Shown here piece by piece: positions 12,669-27,326 of a stretch of DNA of 64,000 nucleotides. The DNA comes from Paramecium sonneborni (Eukaryota; Ciliophora; Oligohymenophorea; Peniculida; Parameciidae), in the NCBI GenBank assembly GCA_905182985.1, contig CAJJDN010000005.1:799240-863239 (forward strand), read 5' to 3'. Below the pieces are notes generated by a model. The model searched no databases. It saw nothing but the letters and a program-made list of their open reading frames with translations, and had not been told where the DNA came from. The stretch's first letter is position 1; every line of letters begins with the position of its first letter. A program made the position numbers and the translations under genes.

Positions 12669-13796
12669 AAATGTATTAAACAAAAACACTTGAAATTTCA
12701 GAAATACAATTAACAAAACTCAAAACTCAATAAATCATATAATACAAAATATTCTAATTTTCCATAGAATGGAAGAATTAAATTTGAAAACATTTTTCTG
12801 AAACTAAGAGAAAATTGTGTCTTAATATTAGAAGAATTATCATTTAAACAAAATAGAAAATAACATTCATATTTTTAATTAAATTTAGATAAAATTTTCT
12901 AATAAAAACTATTTTATCAGAGCTCAAAAATTAGATCCTCTTAATCTTCTACTTTTCCTATTTATTGAAATTGAATCTATCTTAATTATATATAATACAT
13001 AATTTGAATGCGTTTTAAGTTCATCTTTAACTTATTCTAAAAATTCATTGTGATGAAAATATTAATTATTCATTTTTTTATTTAATTCCTCCTTTAAAAA
13101 TGGATAAGCTGGTTATAATTAATCTTAATTCATAAGAGTATTTAATTATCTAGATAAAACTAAAAATTAATTCTGCTATTACTAATTATATTTAATAAAT
13201 TCAACAAGAGAAGTAATTTGATTGCGTGTAGTAATATAATTTTCATGCATTTTTTTTCTTATTGCTTCTAACTCTTGGTTTCTCTTTTTTATATCCTCTT
13301 TTTATTTCTATTCTTAAAATTCTAATTGATTTTAATCAATTTAATCCTAGATTTTACTTGGACTTATTTTTTATTCTTCTAAAGGATTTAAAATAGGAAT
13401 AAGAGTATTTTTAATTTAAGAATATTCACTGTTCAAAACAAAAGATTTGGATAATGTGTTAGGAACATTTAAAATTTAAGTATACCCATTTTTATTTGAT
13501 TAAGGCTCTTAAGAAAAAGCTTATATTTTTGGTAATCTTAATGGAGCAATAGAATTATCAATTTGTTAGGATTTACTTAATTCTTATTTAATTCGCTTTT
13601 TTTCTTCAGCCATCATCTTATTATAATTATAAATATCTTATTCTAACTTTTATTGCTAAAGTTTTTATCTTTTTTCTAAATCTTAATTATCAAAGATTGA
13701 ATGAATTTAAAATTTAGGTTTTGGTTATCTAAAATAGCCAATAAAAAGCATACTAAAAAAGTAATTGATCTTTGACATTTTCTATAATTCTATCTT
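12669..13796. repeat. duplicated block B, copy 2
   Basis: Second copy of 11540-12667. This one continues upstream of the gene (13797 onward) into the true N-terminus, so the intact gene lies here. Confidence 0.95.
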
Positions 13797-13905
13797 CATA
13801 GGTTTTTTTTTCTTTAAATTTAATTTGATTTTCTAAAAACTAAGCATATTCTCTTTTATCTATTTGATTTCTTTATTAATAACCACTTTCAAACCTCCTT
13901 CTCAT
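12924..13905 (-). CDS. coiled-coil protein, unknown function
   Basis: 318 residues with a 25-nt intron at 13729-13753. The start MRRRFESGYQQRNQID is the first Met after an upstream stop. Two Lys/Glu/Gln-rich helical stretches flank a proline-containing linker: one around AEEKKRIKQELSKSQQ, the other around KEDIKKRNQELEAIRKKM. The C-terminus is basic (INRKSRRLRGSNF). There is no catalytic motif and I do not recognise the family. Such proteins are common in the ciliate cortex and basal bodies, but that is only context. Confidence 0.75.
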
Positions 13906-14159
13906 TTTTTAATAATAATTTACAATAAAAATTAATAACACATAGAGAAAGAGTAGCAATATTAAATTATAAATTATTTTTAAAATTATGATCTAAATAT
14001 ATAATAATAATTAATGTATCATATGATTGATTCCTTTATGTTTTTATCTCCATATTTCTATTTCTAATTCCTTGACTAATTAATAATTAATATAAATTAA
14101 TTACATTCTCTCAAAATAGGTAATGGCTAATTATTATTTATCCTGGATTAACAAGATTT

Positions 14160-14940
14160 AAAAGAGTTGATAGTATAAATTAACATAAAATTATAATATT
14201 ATTGATAATTTAAATACTCTGTTGTTGAAATAGTTTTTAAAAGAATTTTCCACTATTATTTCCAATCCTTTAACTTATATACTTCTAAAGGAACTTAAAC
14301 TACACAATTCAAACCTTTAGGAATGTATCTTTCTTTTAACCATTACTTCAACTATGCATTAGATACATTATAATAGTTTTGAGATCAATTTCCTGTATTG
14401 GATGCAATCCAATTTTATAAATCTTTCTTGAATATCCGATAAATTCATATAAATATGCTTAGATTCTTTTATTTCTGGTTAGTTTTCGTAAATATAACAT
14501 TGTGAATTGATTAATTCAACTGAATCTAAAAATTTACCACATTAATCACATTAATTCTTTCTTGCATCTATAAATTTACAATGTGAACATTCTCTGCTTA
14601 CATATCTATCAGCTAAAAACATCTTACAACAAAAACAATATGTCTATGGTGTGCTTTTTTAAGTTTTATATTTTGGATTTATATTATCTTAGGTAATTTC
14701 AGTATGTATTGGTGTCGATTTTCTATCAAAATAATCAAAATCTATATCAAACCATTCATAAAGTTATTTGTGAATATCATAAGATTTTGTGCAAATCTCC
14801 TAAGGTGTCATTTTTTCTTATATCGCTTTTAACTTCAACAACTGTTCCATATTCATTTATAAAACAAATATATCTAATGAGGAACATTATTCACATAAGG
14901 TACAGCACTTATAATTAGAACATTTCTTTAATCTTTCTAA
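14160..14940 (-). pseudogene. methionyl-tRNA synthetase relic
   Basis: Fragments line up in order with eukaryotic MetRS: the class I start ISAVPYVNNVPH (14878-14913), a shifted NEYGTVVEVKS piece, MTPQEICTKSYDIHKQLYEW, then the zinc-binding insert CFCCKMFLADRYVSRECSHC and DARKNQCDQCGKFLDSVEL, then QLKQWLKERYIPKGL. The HIGH region is broken: everything between PH and the EYG block is missing. At least two frame changes are needed, and an in-frame TGA (14385-14387) sits where MetRS has a conserved Trp. The KMSKS half is absent. A normal MetRS is over 500 residues; this spans under 260. It cannot make a working enzyme, so an intact gene must be elsewhere. Sequence downstream (13906-14250) has no readable domain. 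Confidence 0.85.
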
Positions 14941-15756
14941 AGAAAAATCTATTACACAAAAAAAATAAACTAATATTTTTATTTTATATTTATTAGACAA
15001 TTATTTAATTAGTCAAAATATCTTCATTTTATTATAATTAATATTATTATTTTGGTTATCCTTCTTTTTATAGTTATTTAACTTTTCCTTCTTTCTTCGC
15101 ATTTTAATGTTATCCTTTTTTCCTCATGAAATGTGGCAATTTAAGGGAAAAATTTCTAATAAATTTATAATATTTTGAAATTTATTTTGAATTAAAGTCG
15201 ATATAGAATGTATTTAATTTGATCTAAATAATATATCTACCTCTGATAATTCTTCTGCTTCTAAATACTTTTATCATTCCACAATTTTATTTAAAGACTT
15301 AATATTATCTATTTAGATCTATTTCTTCCTTTCAAAAACTTCCTACAAATGTTAAATAAATAATTTACATCATTTTTTCTTATTTAAATTACATCCTAAA
15401 GTTAGTGAGCCCACCCAACATAATTTTTCATTTTAATAAGGATTTATTTTAAATTTAATCAAATAATTAATAATTGAAAAGTTTTCATATTCAAAATCAT
15501 TTTCATTAATTTTTAATGTATCACAAATATTACCTTTTTTAATTAAGATAATTCTTACTAAAATCTAATTTTATTTAAATGTTATTTTTCTGTATGTAAA
15601 ATTTAAAGAATGTTTAACACAGATAAATTTTTAATACTTAATTTCTTAAAAATCATGAATATAAAATATGAATTGTATTTTAAAACAATTTTTTTCAGAA
15701 ATTAAAATAGATTTATAATAGAATTTCTAATTAATTTTAAATTAATTAATAATAAT
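14941..15756 (-). other. mostly non-coding; possible decayed ORF at 15115-15345
   Basis: On the minus strand a natural-looking helical sequence can be read (HLQEVFERKKQIQIDNIKSL, then KYLEAEELSEVDILFRSN). It is interrupted in frame by TGA at 15274-15276 and has no start in the same frame. It looks like another gene relic next to the MetRS relic. The rest of the interval is AT-rich without recognisable signals. Confidence 0.35.
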
Positions 15757-18700
15757 TCACCAAAATATACAAAACAATGCCATGATAGCTCTAAGTCGAT
15801 CTCCTAAGTCAAACTGATTATTGGCATTATCATTTAAGAAATTTTAATTTAGGCCCATAATTTACTAGGAAGCAAAGAAGGCAAAGATTTATTCTAAACT
15901 TGGTTAATAAATTGAAAATTCAGTAATCAAGAGTTATTTTTATTTAAGTTCTACTTATAAGTATTAAAATAATAAAGATAATTTGAAATGGCCAGCTGGA
16001 ATCTAGTATGATAAATAACTAATAAATAGTTGAAATATTATACTTATCTCTATATTCAAAGATGGGCTATAATTAAAATTGCTGAGAGAGTTATAACCAT
16101 ATAGTTTGATGAACTTATTCTTTTCTACCTATATTGCATTTAACACTAAATCTAGCTTATTCACCTAATTAAGTTCTTAATTCATTTAAGGTTCCTGAAG
16201 TGATTAAGAATCCATTAACCATGATACCAATTCTATTACATATACTTTAAGCTTCTTATAATGAATGTGTAGTTAAAAGAATAGATGCATCATTGTTAAT
16301 CGTAGATTATAATAACATCTATTGAATAATTCTTCTAGATTTAGGATCTAATCCAGTTGTAGGTTCATCCATAAATAATCGATTAGATCCTCCAATCAAG
16401 GCAATACCTAATTAGACTTTTCTTCTTTCACCTCCACTTAAGAATTTGACTTATCTATCTTTGATCTCATACATATCAAGAGCCTTTAGATATATTTCAA
16501 TTGAATTTTTTAAATTTTATTAACCTTTTAATATTCCATAAATATTGAGATGTTGATATATAGTTAATGTAGAATTGAATGGACAAAACTATGGAACTAA
16601 ACCAAGATTTGTTTCAATATCTCTTATTCTTACTTATCCTGTTGTTGGCTACTCAAATTTACTTATCATATTAAAAGTAGTTGATTTTCCAGCACCATTT
16701 GGACCTAATAATCCATATATTTCTTTAGAATTTATTTAGAATGATAATTTATGAACTGTTTCTATTTCACCATATTTTTTTGTTAAATTTTACACATCTA
16801 CTATAGCATCTGTATCATCCATATTGACTTATATTTATTTTAATCTATTTTTATCTGATGAATATAAGATTAAAAAGTAAATAGTACCTCCTAATATTAA
16901 AAAGAGAATGCATGAAAAATAACTAAATATAGCTATATTTAATAAGATTGGACTCATAGCTAAACCCATATAACAAGCTGTAAAAGGTGAAATAATCATT
17001 AACAACATTGCTATCATATTTAATCCTGTTGGATTTTCTGGTTAAACTAAGAAAATCATCAGTATGAAAAATAATATGAAAAATACAAAAAATTATATTA
17101 ATGGGACTCCAACATAAACGGCTTATGATTTTTTATATAAAATTGATAGACAATTTGTAAAACAACTTAAAGAAACTCCAAAAATAGTAATTATAAAGAA
17201 AACTCCAAAAAAGTGATATCCAAAATGTCCAACATTATATATATATAATAATATAGCTGTAAATAGTCCTTCTATAAATGATGGAATTAAATCAGTTATA
17301 ATAGCACTAAGCCAATAAGTAAGTATTTATACTCCACTTGCAAACATATATTATTTAATTTTAGTATCTTTATCTTCTAATTGAATAATTATATATAATG
17401 TAGATGTGAGTCCTTTTATACCCAAATACATAAACACAAATAAAAATGAGGAATGCATTCCAATTATCACAGCTAAATATATTAATGGGAATGGCAATAA
17501 ATATCTAATTTATTTATCTGTAGAACTTATTAAAATTAATAGTTTTCGCTATGATAATCCTATAAATTGATCTTTGAAATTGATCTAAGGTCTTTATTAA
17601 AATACTCTTTAAGCATTTAAATCTATATTTTAAGTGCCATATTAATAATCTATTGCAAGATATGAATCTTCCAAAGAGTTTAATTGTAGTGAAAATTTAC
17701 ATTATGAATTCTATTCTAAATAATTTAAAAGTTCATGGAATTAATGTATTTTACTTACTGGTAAAACACTTTTAAGAGAAGTAGGTGCACACTATATAAT
17801 TGGAGTATAACTATCTATTTTTTAGAGCTAAGCTTATATTCTAGATTTCTCTTATAATAATTAATTTTAATCTTAAAAGTCCATTTGTAAATGATAACCA
17901 ACTCCAAAATTAAGTTTAATAAAATCAGGAGTACCTTAAGTTACAATTTATCCATTTATTAATATACCAACTCTTGAAGCTAATTCATCTGCCTCTTCCA
18001 TATGATGAGTTGTCATTATTATTGATCTATTCAATCTCATTTATTTTATAACTTCCCAAATTTATTATCTTGTTAAAGCATCCATTCCTGATGATGGTTC
18101 ATCTAAAAATATTATTTTTGAATTCCCAATTAAAGATATTGCTAAACATAATTTTCTTTTATTTCCACCGCTTAATTAAAATGATTTTAAATTAGATTCA
18201 TTTGTTAATTGACATATCTATAAAATATAATTTATTTATTATTATAATTCTTAATCCATTATATCTCTTAATTTACCATAAAATTTTAAATGTTCATAAA
18301 CATTTAATTCTGGATATAAAATATCTTTTTATAAACAAATTCCTATTTAATTCTTAAAATGTCTATTTTCAATACTCTATCCTAATATATTGATTTTTCC
18401 TTTTGTCTTTTCAATCATACCAGATAATATATTCATTAATGTTGATTTTCCTGCTCCATTTGGACCTAATAAACAATAAATCTCGTTTTAATATATTTCT
18501 ATATTCAAAGATTTTAAAATATATTGATTATCCAACTTCTTCCACATATTTTCTACTTATATAAATGGTTATCCTTAATTCTCTATTTATTATTCTTAAA
18601 TATTTAACATAGGCTTATATAATTAATATGGTTCAATATCTTAATTATTTGGATTTGTATTTTATTCATCATCTAAATCACTATATGTTTTAGTATTCTT

Positions 18701-19477
18701 TTTACAATAATTACATAAAAAAAACAATTTCTTTGATCCACTTAATACTTAATCAAAATACATAAAACCTAAAGTATAACCTATTATTTAAAATATTAAA
18801 CAGGTTATATATATTCCAGGACTTAAAAATAATTATCTATCATCAAATATCCAATGTGAACTTAAAAGTAACATTTAAAATGCAGTTTATGGTACAAAAA
18901 GTGTAGGTAATTAACCAAGAAATGTTAATTTTGGTTCTGGAGCAAAATTAGCAATCACAACAAATGTTAAAATTACATTTAAAAGACCAATTAATTCACT
19001 TGCCTTATTTGAATTCTTTGAGAATGAACTTAAAAACAATACAAAAGATGCTATTGCAAAATTATATAATATTTCTCCTAAAATAAATATTCCTATTCCT
19101 AAATGTCCGTCTCCCACTTCATTTAATCTAAATCCTATAAATGGTATCAAATAAATGAGAGAAACAACAAATGTCAAAACAAAAAATGTTATTATCCATG
19201 ATGCATAATAAGCATTTGAACTTAATCCCATTAATTGTTACAATTCCTTGAATTTATCACTCTTTTCTCTCACTAATAATACTAATGATTATCTTAAAAT
19301 TCCATTATTATTCAAGCAAACAAACAATAATAAAAACATGTATGTTACATTATTTTTGTAAGAAACAATTATTGATAAAATTACACTTAGAATTGGAACG
19401 TATAGATTTATCCAAAATTATTTCGATCTGAAATGTAAAGTGAAATTCTTTTCTAATAATGTGAATAGTTAATTCAT
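15757..19477 (-). CDS. ABC transporter, ABCA-type full transporter
   Basis: 1231 residues with one 25-nt intron (16019-16043) near the C-terminus. Order: TM domain 1, NBD1, TM domain 2, NBD2. NBD1 has Walker [10 protein letters not shown] near residue 341, signature LSGGNKRK near 434 and Walker B/D-loop [16 protein letters not shown]2 has GPNGAGKST near 926, [12 protein letters not shown] near 1013 and [12 protein letters not shown]. The C-terminal regulatory stretch after NBD2 ([15 protein letters not shown]) is typical of ABCA proteins, which move lipids across membranes. Each TM domain starts with a single helix followed by a larger non-cytosolic loop, then a cluster of helices; one helix group is at 18911-19231. 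Both ATP sites look complete. The start [17 protein letters not shown] is a typical ABCA opening. Confidence 0.93.
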
Positions 19478-20253
19478 CCGATATATTTAATGATTATTAT
19501 ATTATTATTTTTATATTCTAACTCTTAACACTATATAGAATCAATTTGTATATGGATGTAATTTTATAATATCAATTATTACAATACTTATTCAATTTTT
19601 CATAGTATTCAAAATAGCAATTAAACAATTTTGTTTGAATTCAAAAAGAATTGGGGTTTTTATTCTCTATTTCTTAATAAAAAATCTTATTTTCCATTAT
19701 TGCTATATTATTATCATCTGAACTGAAACTTTAAGATTCAAAAACGATATGTTTAATTTTTAAGAACCAAATATTTTTCATCTATAATATATAAAAAAAA
19801 TTGCATTAAAGAGAATATATAATATAAAATAATCTTAATATTCATTAGGTTTCTATTTAGATAATCAAATTAATAGTAATTGTTCTATTTTTAAAATATT
19901 CAATATTAAATTCTCAATAAGAGTTAAGTTTTTTGAAATTTTTTATAGATAAAATAATTATATTTAATAGAATGATATCCATTTTATAAAATGTTATAAA
20001 ATGCATCATTAAATATAGTAGAGTGAGGATTAAAATAATCTAATCATTATCAAAAATTAAACTATATAAAATTATTTTAATTATTATTCTATTAGATTTA
20101 TATCTTTATCATATCAAGAACAAAATTTCTGAAAAACTTTGTTAATTAATTTAAGACGTTGTTGTTAAAATTAGATGTCATAATTATTTGATATTGATTA
20201 GTAGAATATAATTAGAAATAGATTTAGAATATAATTTAAATATAAAAATTTCT
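19478..20253. other. divergent intergenic region
   Basis: 776 bp between two divergent starts (ABCA transporter and chitin synthase). It is AT-rich with no reading frame worth calling, and presumably holds both promoters. In this window this is a large gap. Confidence 0.5.
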
Positions 20254-23206
<2,953 letters not shown>

Positions 23207-24520
23207 TTTATATGGATAAATTAATAGATTGATATTATTCATCTCCTTTCATTTTTGGTTCAGCTGAAATTTCAGCATTATCATATGGAAAATAGATTTT
23301 TTAAATTTTATCTCTAAAAGTTCCTGAATTATATTCAGGCACTATATAACACCTAGATTTTTATAATGTATTTTTAACGTTCCTATTTTTTAAAATAGAT
23401 GAGATTTGACCTCTAACAGCTGTTTTTGAATCTTTAGTTGAATTTTTATCATTTTGAAAATTAGACATAAATGGAAGATTTTCAGGTATGATTCTTTCAT
23501 TAACAATAGCAACTTTATTTTGATTAGAAGATGTACAACAGCACTTATAACAAAATCATACATAAATCCCATTTCTTTAAATATCCTTCAATATTATATA
23601 ATGTTTTTAAGTTCTATACGAAAGAACATCAATTCTATTTCCCTTTTTATTCTAAACTTTTTGGAAATTATCTATTTAAGAGCATCCTTTACCATTCCAT
23701 TTTTTATATCAAAATAACATCCAATTTTCGAACAATAAAATAAATCATTTGATATTCCTTCTTTCTGGTAATTCTATTTCCAAATCATATGAACATAATC
23801 TAATAATCTTACTTTCCATTTTATATCATAAATAACTTTAATTCAGGCTTTGGTTTCATAAAAATATATATATGTGATTAATAATTGAGTATTATTATAA
23901 TCCAATATTTATGCTATCTAAATTATTGCTTTCTTCTATTCTTATGTTAGATCACTCTGTAACTTGCAGCTACTCTTTCTACTCCTAAATAGAAATATAT
24001 GAATTAATTTCAATATTCTTTTCCTTATATAAAATTTAATAAAATTGTTTTATACATTCCTTTTATTTTTTAATTTATTTGTTTAAATTAATTTTCTAAC
24101 TTTATCTCTTTACAAAAATTTTCATACTCAATTAATTTATCCTTCTCCTACTAATTAAATTAAATGCTAATATAGTCCCTCTTACTATTAAACTATTTTG
24201 CTATTAATAATTAAATTCATTTTAGGCATTCAAATTTAGTAAATTAATTTAATTTATGTATAAGCGTAATTAATGCACAAATTTATTAAATTAAGAATAT
24301 TCGGAACTTATCACTAAATAACTCAAATAGGTTCCCTTTTCTAATATTCTACATCAAGTACTATATTTTATGCTTTTACTAAAATTTAATACTTATTCTG
24401 ATTTTAATAATTCCTAAATAATAATTTGAATTTTTAAAAATAATGATATACTTCATTCATTTGATTAATTTCAAGAATCTCATCACTCAACTTATTTCCT
24501 TTGTAGAAATAAGAAATTCT
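23207..24520 (-). pseudogene. degenerate minus-strand ORF, family unknown
   Basis: Long natural-looking pieces can be read but do not join. From upstream to downstream they are: DLTQEQKKAIIQIAQILDYN; a stretch with YDIKWKVRLLDYVHMIWKQN and LFYCSKIGCYFDIKNGM; then a Cys-rich piece CYKCCCTSSNQNKVAIVNER; and a tail ending near AEPKMKGDEQYQSI. At least two in-frame TGAs and one frame change separate them. No standard set of short introns fixes all of these, although an 18-nt GTA...AAG gap was considered. The tail runs towards the chitin synthase 3' end. It could be a decaying gene, a gene with poor sequence quality, or one whose introns I misjudge. No domain is recognised. Confidence 0.4.
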
Positions 24521-24709
24521 TAATATTATATTAATGAATATTTAAATATACAAAAAAACTTATTTCGTCATGATATTAGAAGCTGTATGGGTTTTTATTT
24601 TACCTCATATATATATGTTAATTAATAAAAAATATATTAAAATCAATGATATAAGATTCATTATTTGCTGAATCCTTTTGGAATCCAATTTCACTCTATT
24701 CATTTTAAA

Positions 24710-26205
24710 ATGATGATGATTATGATGTATAAATTTAGATTTCCTTTAATTTAGGTATTTTAACTATACTATGGAAACACCTCAGTATTAATAAGAGTCA
24801 TCTAAGGGTAATTATTAGCCAGTAGTAAATAAATCGATTTATTGCAAACATACATTACGTTAGATGAGAAAGGAGTAACACTTTAAAATCTCTTCGGATA
24901 AATTACATACACAGGAACATAATTATAGTAGTTTTATGAACTCATTAATAAATATTGTATGCATTTAGATATTCACAATTATTATGTCTTTGAGAAATAA
25001 ACTCATAACTTACATAATTTTGAGGTATAATTAAAGGTATATAATTAGATTTTTCAATCCAGAGATAAAATGACAGCCATTTAAAAGTCAATTAAAAAGT
25101 ATTCAAAAAAATTAGGAAAATTGTATTTGAAGAATATTGTCAACAATTCAAATTATGAATATTTATTTGAAGATGACGAATATTTGTATTTGGTCATACC
25201 ATATTTAAATGGACAAAAAATTAACAATTTATTTTTTGAACAGTCCCTGTTTGGATTACTTAAATTATTATATAAGTATCACAACCAAGGATTCATTTTG
25301 ACTAGTTTTTCTGTAAGTATATATATTTATTTTAGGAATCAAACACTATATTGTTGGATGAAAATTATAATATGGAAATACTGGATAATTCTTTAGTCAA
25401 GAGAATTACTTAAGATTATCAAAAAGATATATCACAAGATGTTTTAATCATCAAAAATTATTTAATATAAAAGTAATATAACTAATATACTTCAGATTTC
25501 CCAATAAAGTTGATACCATCTAAGAAATTTTAAATATAAAGATAAACTCAGTCCAAGAATTACTATTTAACTCTATTTTTATTAGCTACTTTGGTGAGAG
25601 TAACTTTTATGTGTTCTTAAATGCTTAACCATATCAAAAGTTAAATTTTCTCTCTTCTAATACATAATTAAACTTACTTGAAACTTTTAATACTATTAGA
25701 TCAAGTGTAATGGACTCATCTGATGAATCAGAAGATAACTAATAAATTAATCAGTTTAATTTTTTCCAATCCTAATTTCAAGATTCCCCCATGCTTTCCC
25801 CTAAACTCAAACCTAAACATTAATCAAGATTATCAAGTAGATAAGTTGTACTAGAAACGCTATTAAATGAACATATAATCACACCTGAATAATTCTAACA
25901 ATTTTATAAAGAAGAAGATTTTCAAAATGAACAAGAAATTAATGAATTTAGTGAAATGCTCTCTAAAGAAATTGAAAATTCTTAATTAACAACTCCTATT
26001 TAGAGTGATGTAAAACTACTTTATTTATTATTAGTCCACTGCTACATGTCCTAATACCGTTATTATTCATTCTAAAAAAAATGTTGTTAATCGTATTTGT
26101 GATATTATACATGAAGCACAATAGGAATTTTTCTAAGCTACAAAAAAACCTTATAATGTTAATTAAGTCTAAAACGTAAGGAAGAATCTATTCAAAATGC
26201 ATTGA
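24710..26205 (+). CDS. kinase-like protein, catalytically dead (pseudokinase)
   Basis: 474 residues, introns at 25313-25335, 25473-25495 and 26010-26034. The N-terminal 110 residues form a strand-rich domain (YKFRFPLIQVFQLYYGN ... TLDEKGVTLQNLFGQIT), possibly PH-like. The kinase fold follows, with the hinge-like YLYLVIPYLNGQKI. Where the HRD loop should be, the sequence is LTSFSESNTILLDENY; where DFG should be it is EILDNSL. Both catalytic Asp residues are therefore gone, while the Asn and ILLD strand are kept. The C-terminal part is Ser/Gln-rich, ending in a helical segment (KKNVVNRICDIIHEAQQ). It may be a regulatory partner of an active kinase, perhaps one like the gene at 3730. The exact start among several adjacent Met codons at 24710-24724 is uncertain. 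Confidence 0.7.
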
Positions 26206-27326
26206 CATTCTTTATATACCTTATACATAATTTTTTCGTGTATATTGATTTATCTATATATGAATTTATATTAAAATTTTAGCCGTTTCGAATTAACTCT
26301 AATTATAATTACTCTTAAAATATTTATGGTAGGTAATTAAAGTGCCTACTAATATTTATTATACTATAAGAATGAGTTAAAAAATTATAACTTATTCTCC
26401 AAGCCCCAGAGGTTAAAACTTTATAATAAAACTATCAATTACTTTCGATGTTATTAATTTAGTATATAATTATTTTAATTAACAATTTATTTTAGATTAT
26501 TTAATTATAATGTTGATTAAATTATTCATTATTTCTTTTTCCCCTTTTGATATCTTATGTGTGTTTGGATTATTTTTTAGCAAATCAAGACACAAACTCC
26601 AATTGTTTTCTGTCTTATTTTAAAATTCTTGGATTAAAAAATTGGAATTGTGAATTTAACATATTTTGCAACTAATATTAATATATAATATATATATTTA
26701 AATTTATTTAAAGCCACGAAAATCATATTTTTTAGAGTAAATATTATGGAGTATTTAAACATCATTTTCACTTTTTATTTTAAGGAAGTTTGATTTTCTT
26801 ATAGATAAATTTATAGTTTACTTAATTACTTCACATAACTCATCAAATTTCATTATAAATCACATATTTATTTATCAGAAATTTATAATAATTTCTTAAT
26901 CTCCTTATTAAATAATCTAGCCAATATAATTTCTCTATAGAGGTATCAATCTATTTGAGAAATAAATTTTTTTAAAACAAAAAAAAAAGTTTTTGTAAAC
27001 ATGACATTTAATATTTAAAAGATCTAAATTTTTGAATCTCTGCAATTAATGATTTATACATCCCAGATTTTTTTAATTTTACCCATTTTATTCAACTTTT
27101 AAGTTCAAGCTAATTGTTTTTCAAAGCCAATTTTGAATAAGAAATTATTGTTATGATTTTTTTCTAAAAAATATATATAAAAAATTTCTTTGTTTTTATT
27201 CTTTTTTTTTTCTAGAAAGAATTAATTTGTTCTCTTCATTTTATAGATATTATCAGATTAAATTAAATCGAGATTCATATTCAATTATTCCTAGGTCTAG
27301 GGGAGAAAAAATTATGAATAAGTAAT
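26206..27326. other. long convergent intergenic region
   Basis: About 1.1 kb between the stop codons of two convergent genes, which is far longer than most gaps here. It is AT-rich with many TGA codons in all frames, and I see no ORF, RNA gene or repeat in it. It may hold a fully decayed gene. Confidence 0.45.

Noticed and set aside
14385..15276. TGA read as tryptophan in this organism
   Set aside because: TGA ends all well-supported genes here, and the in-frame TGAs at Trp-like positions occur only in damaged ORFs that also have deletions or frame shifts.
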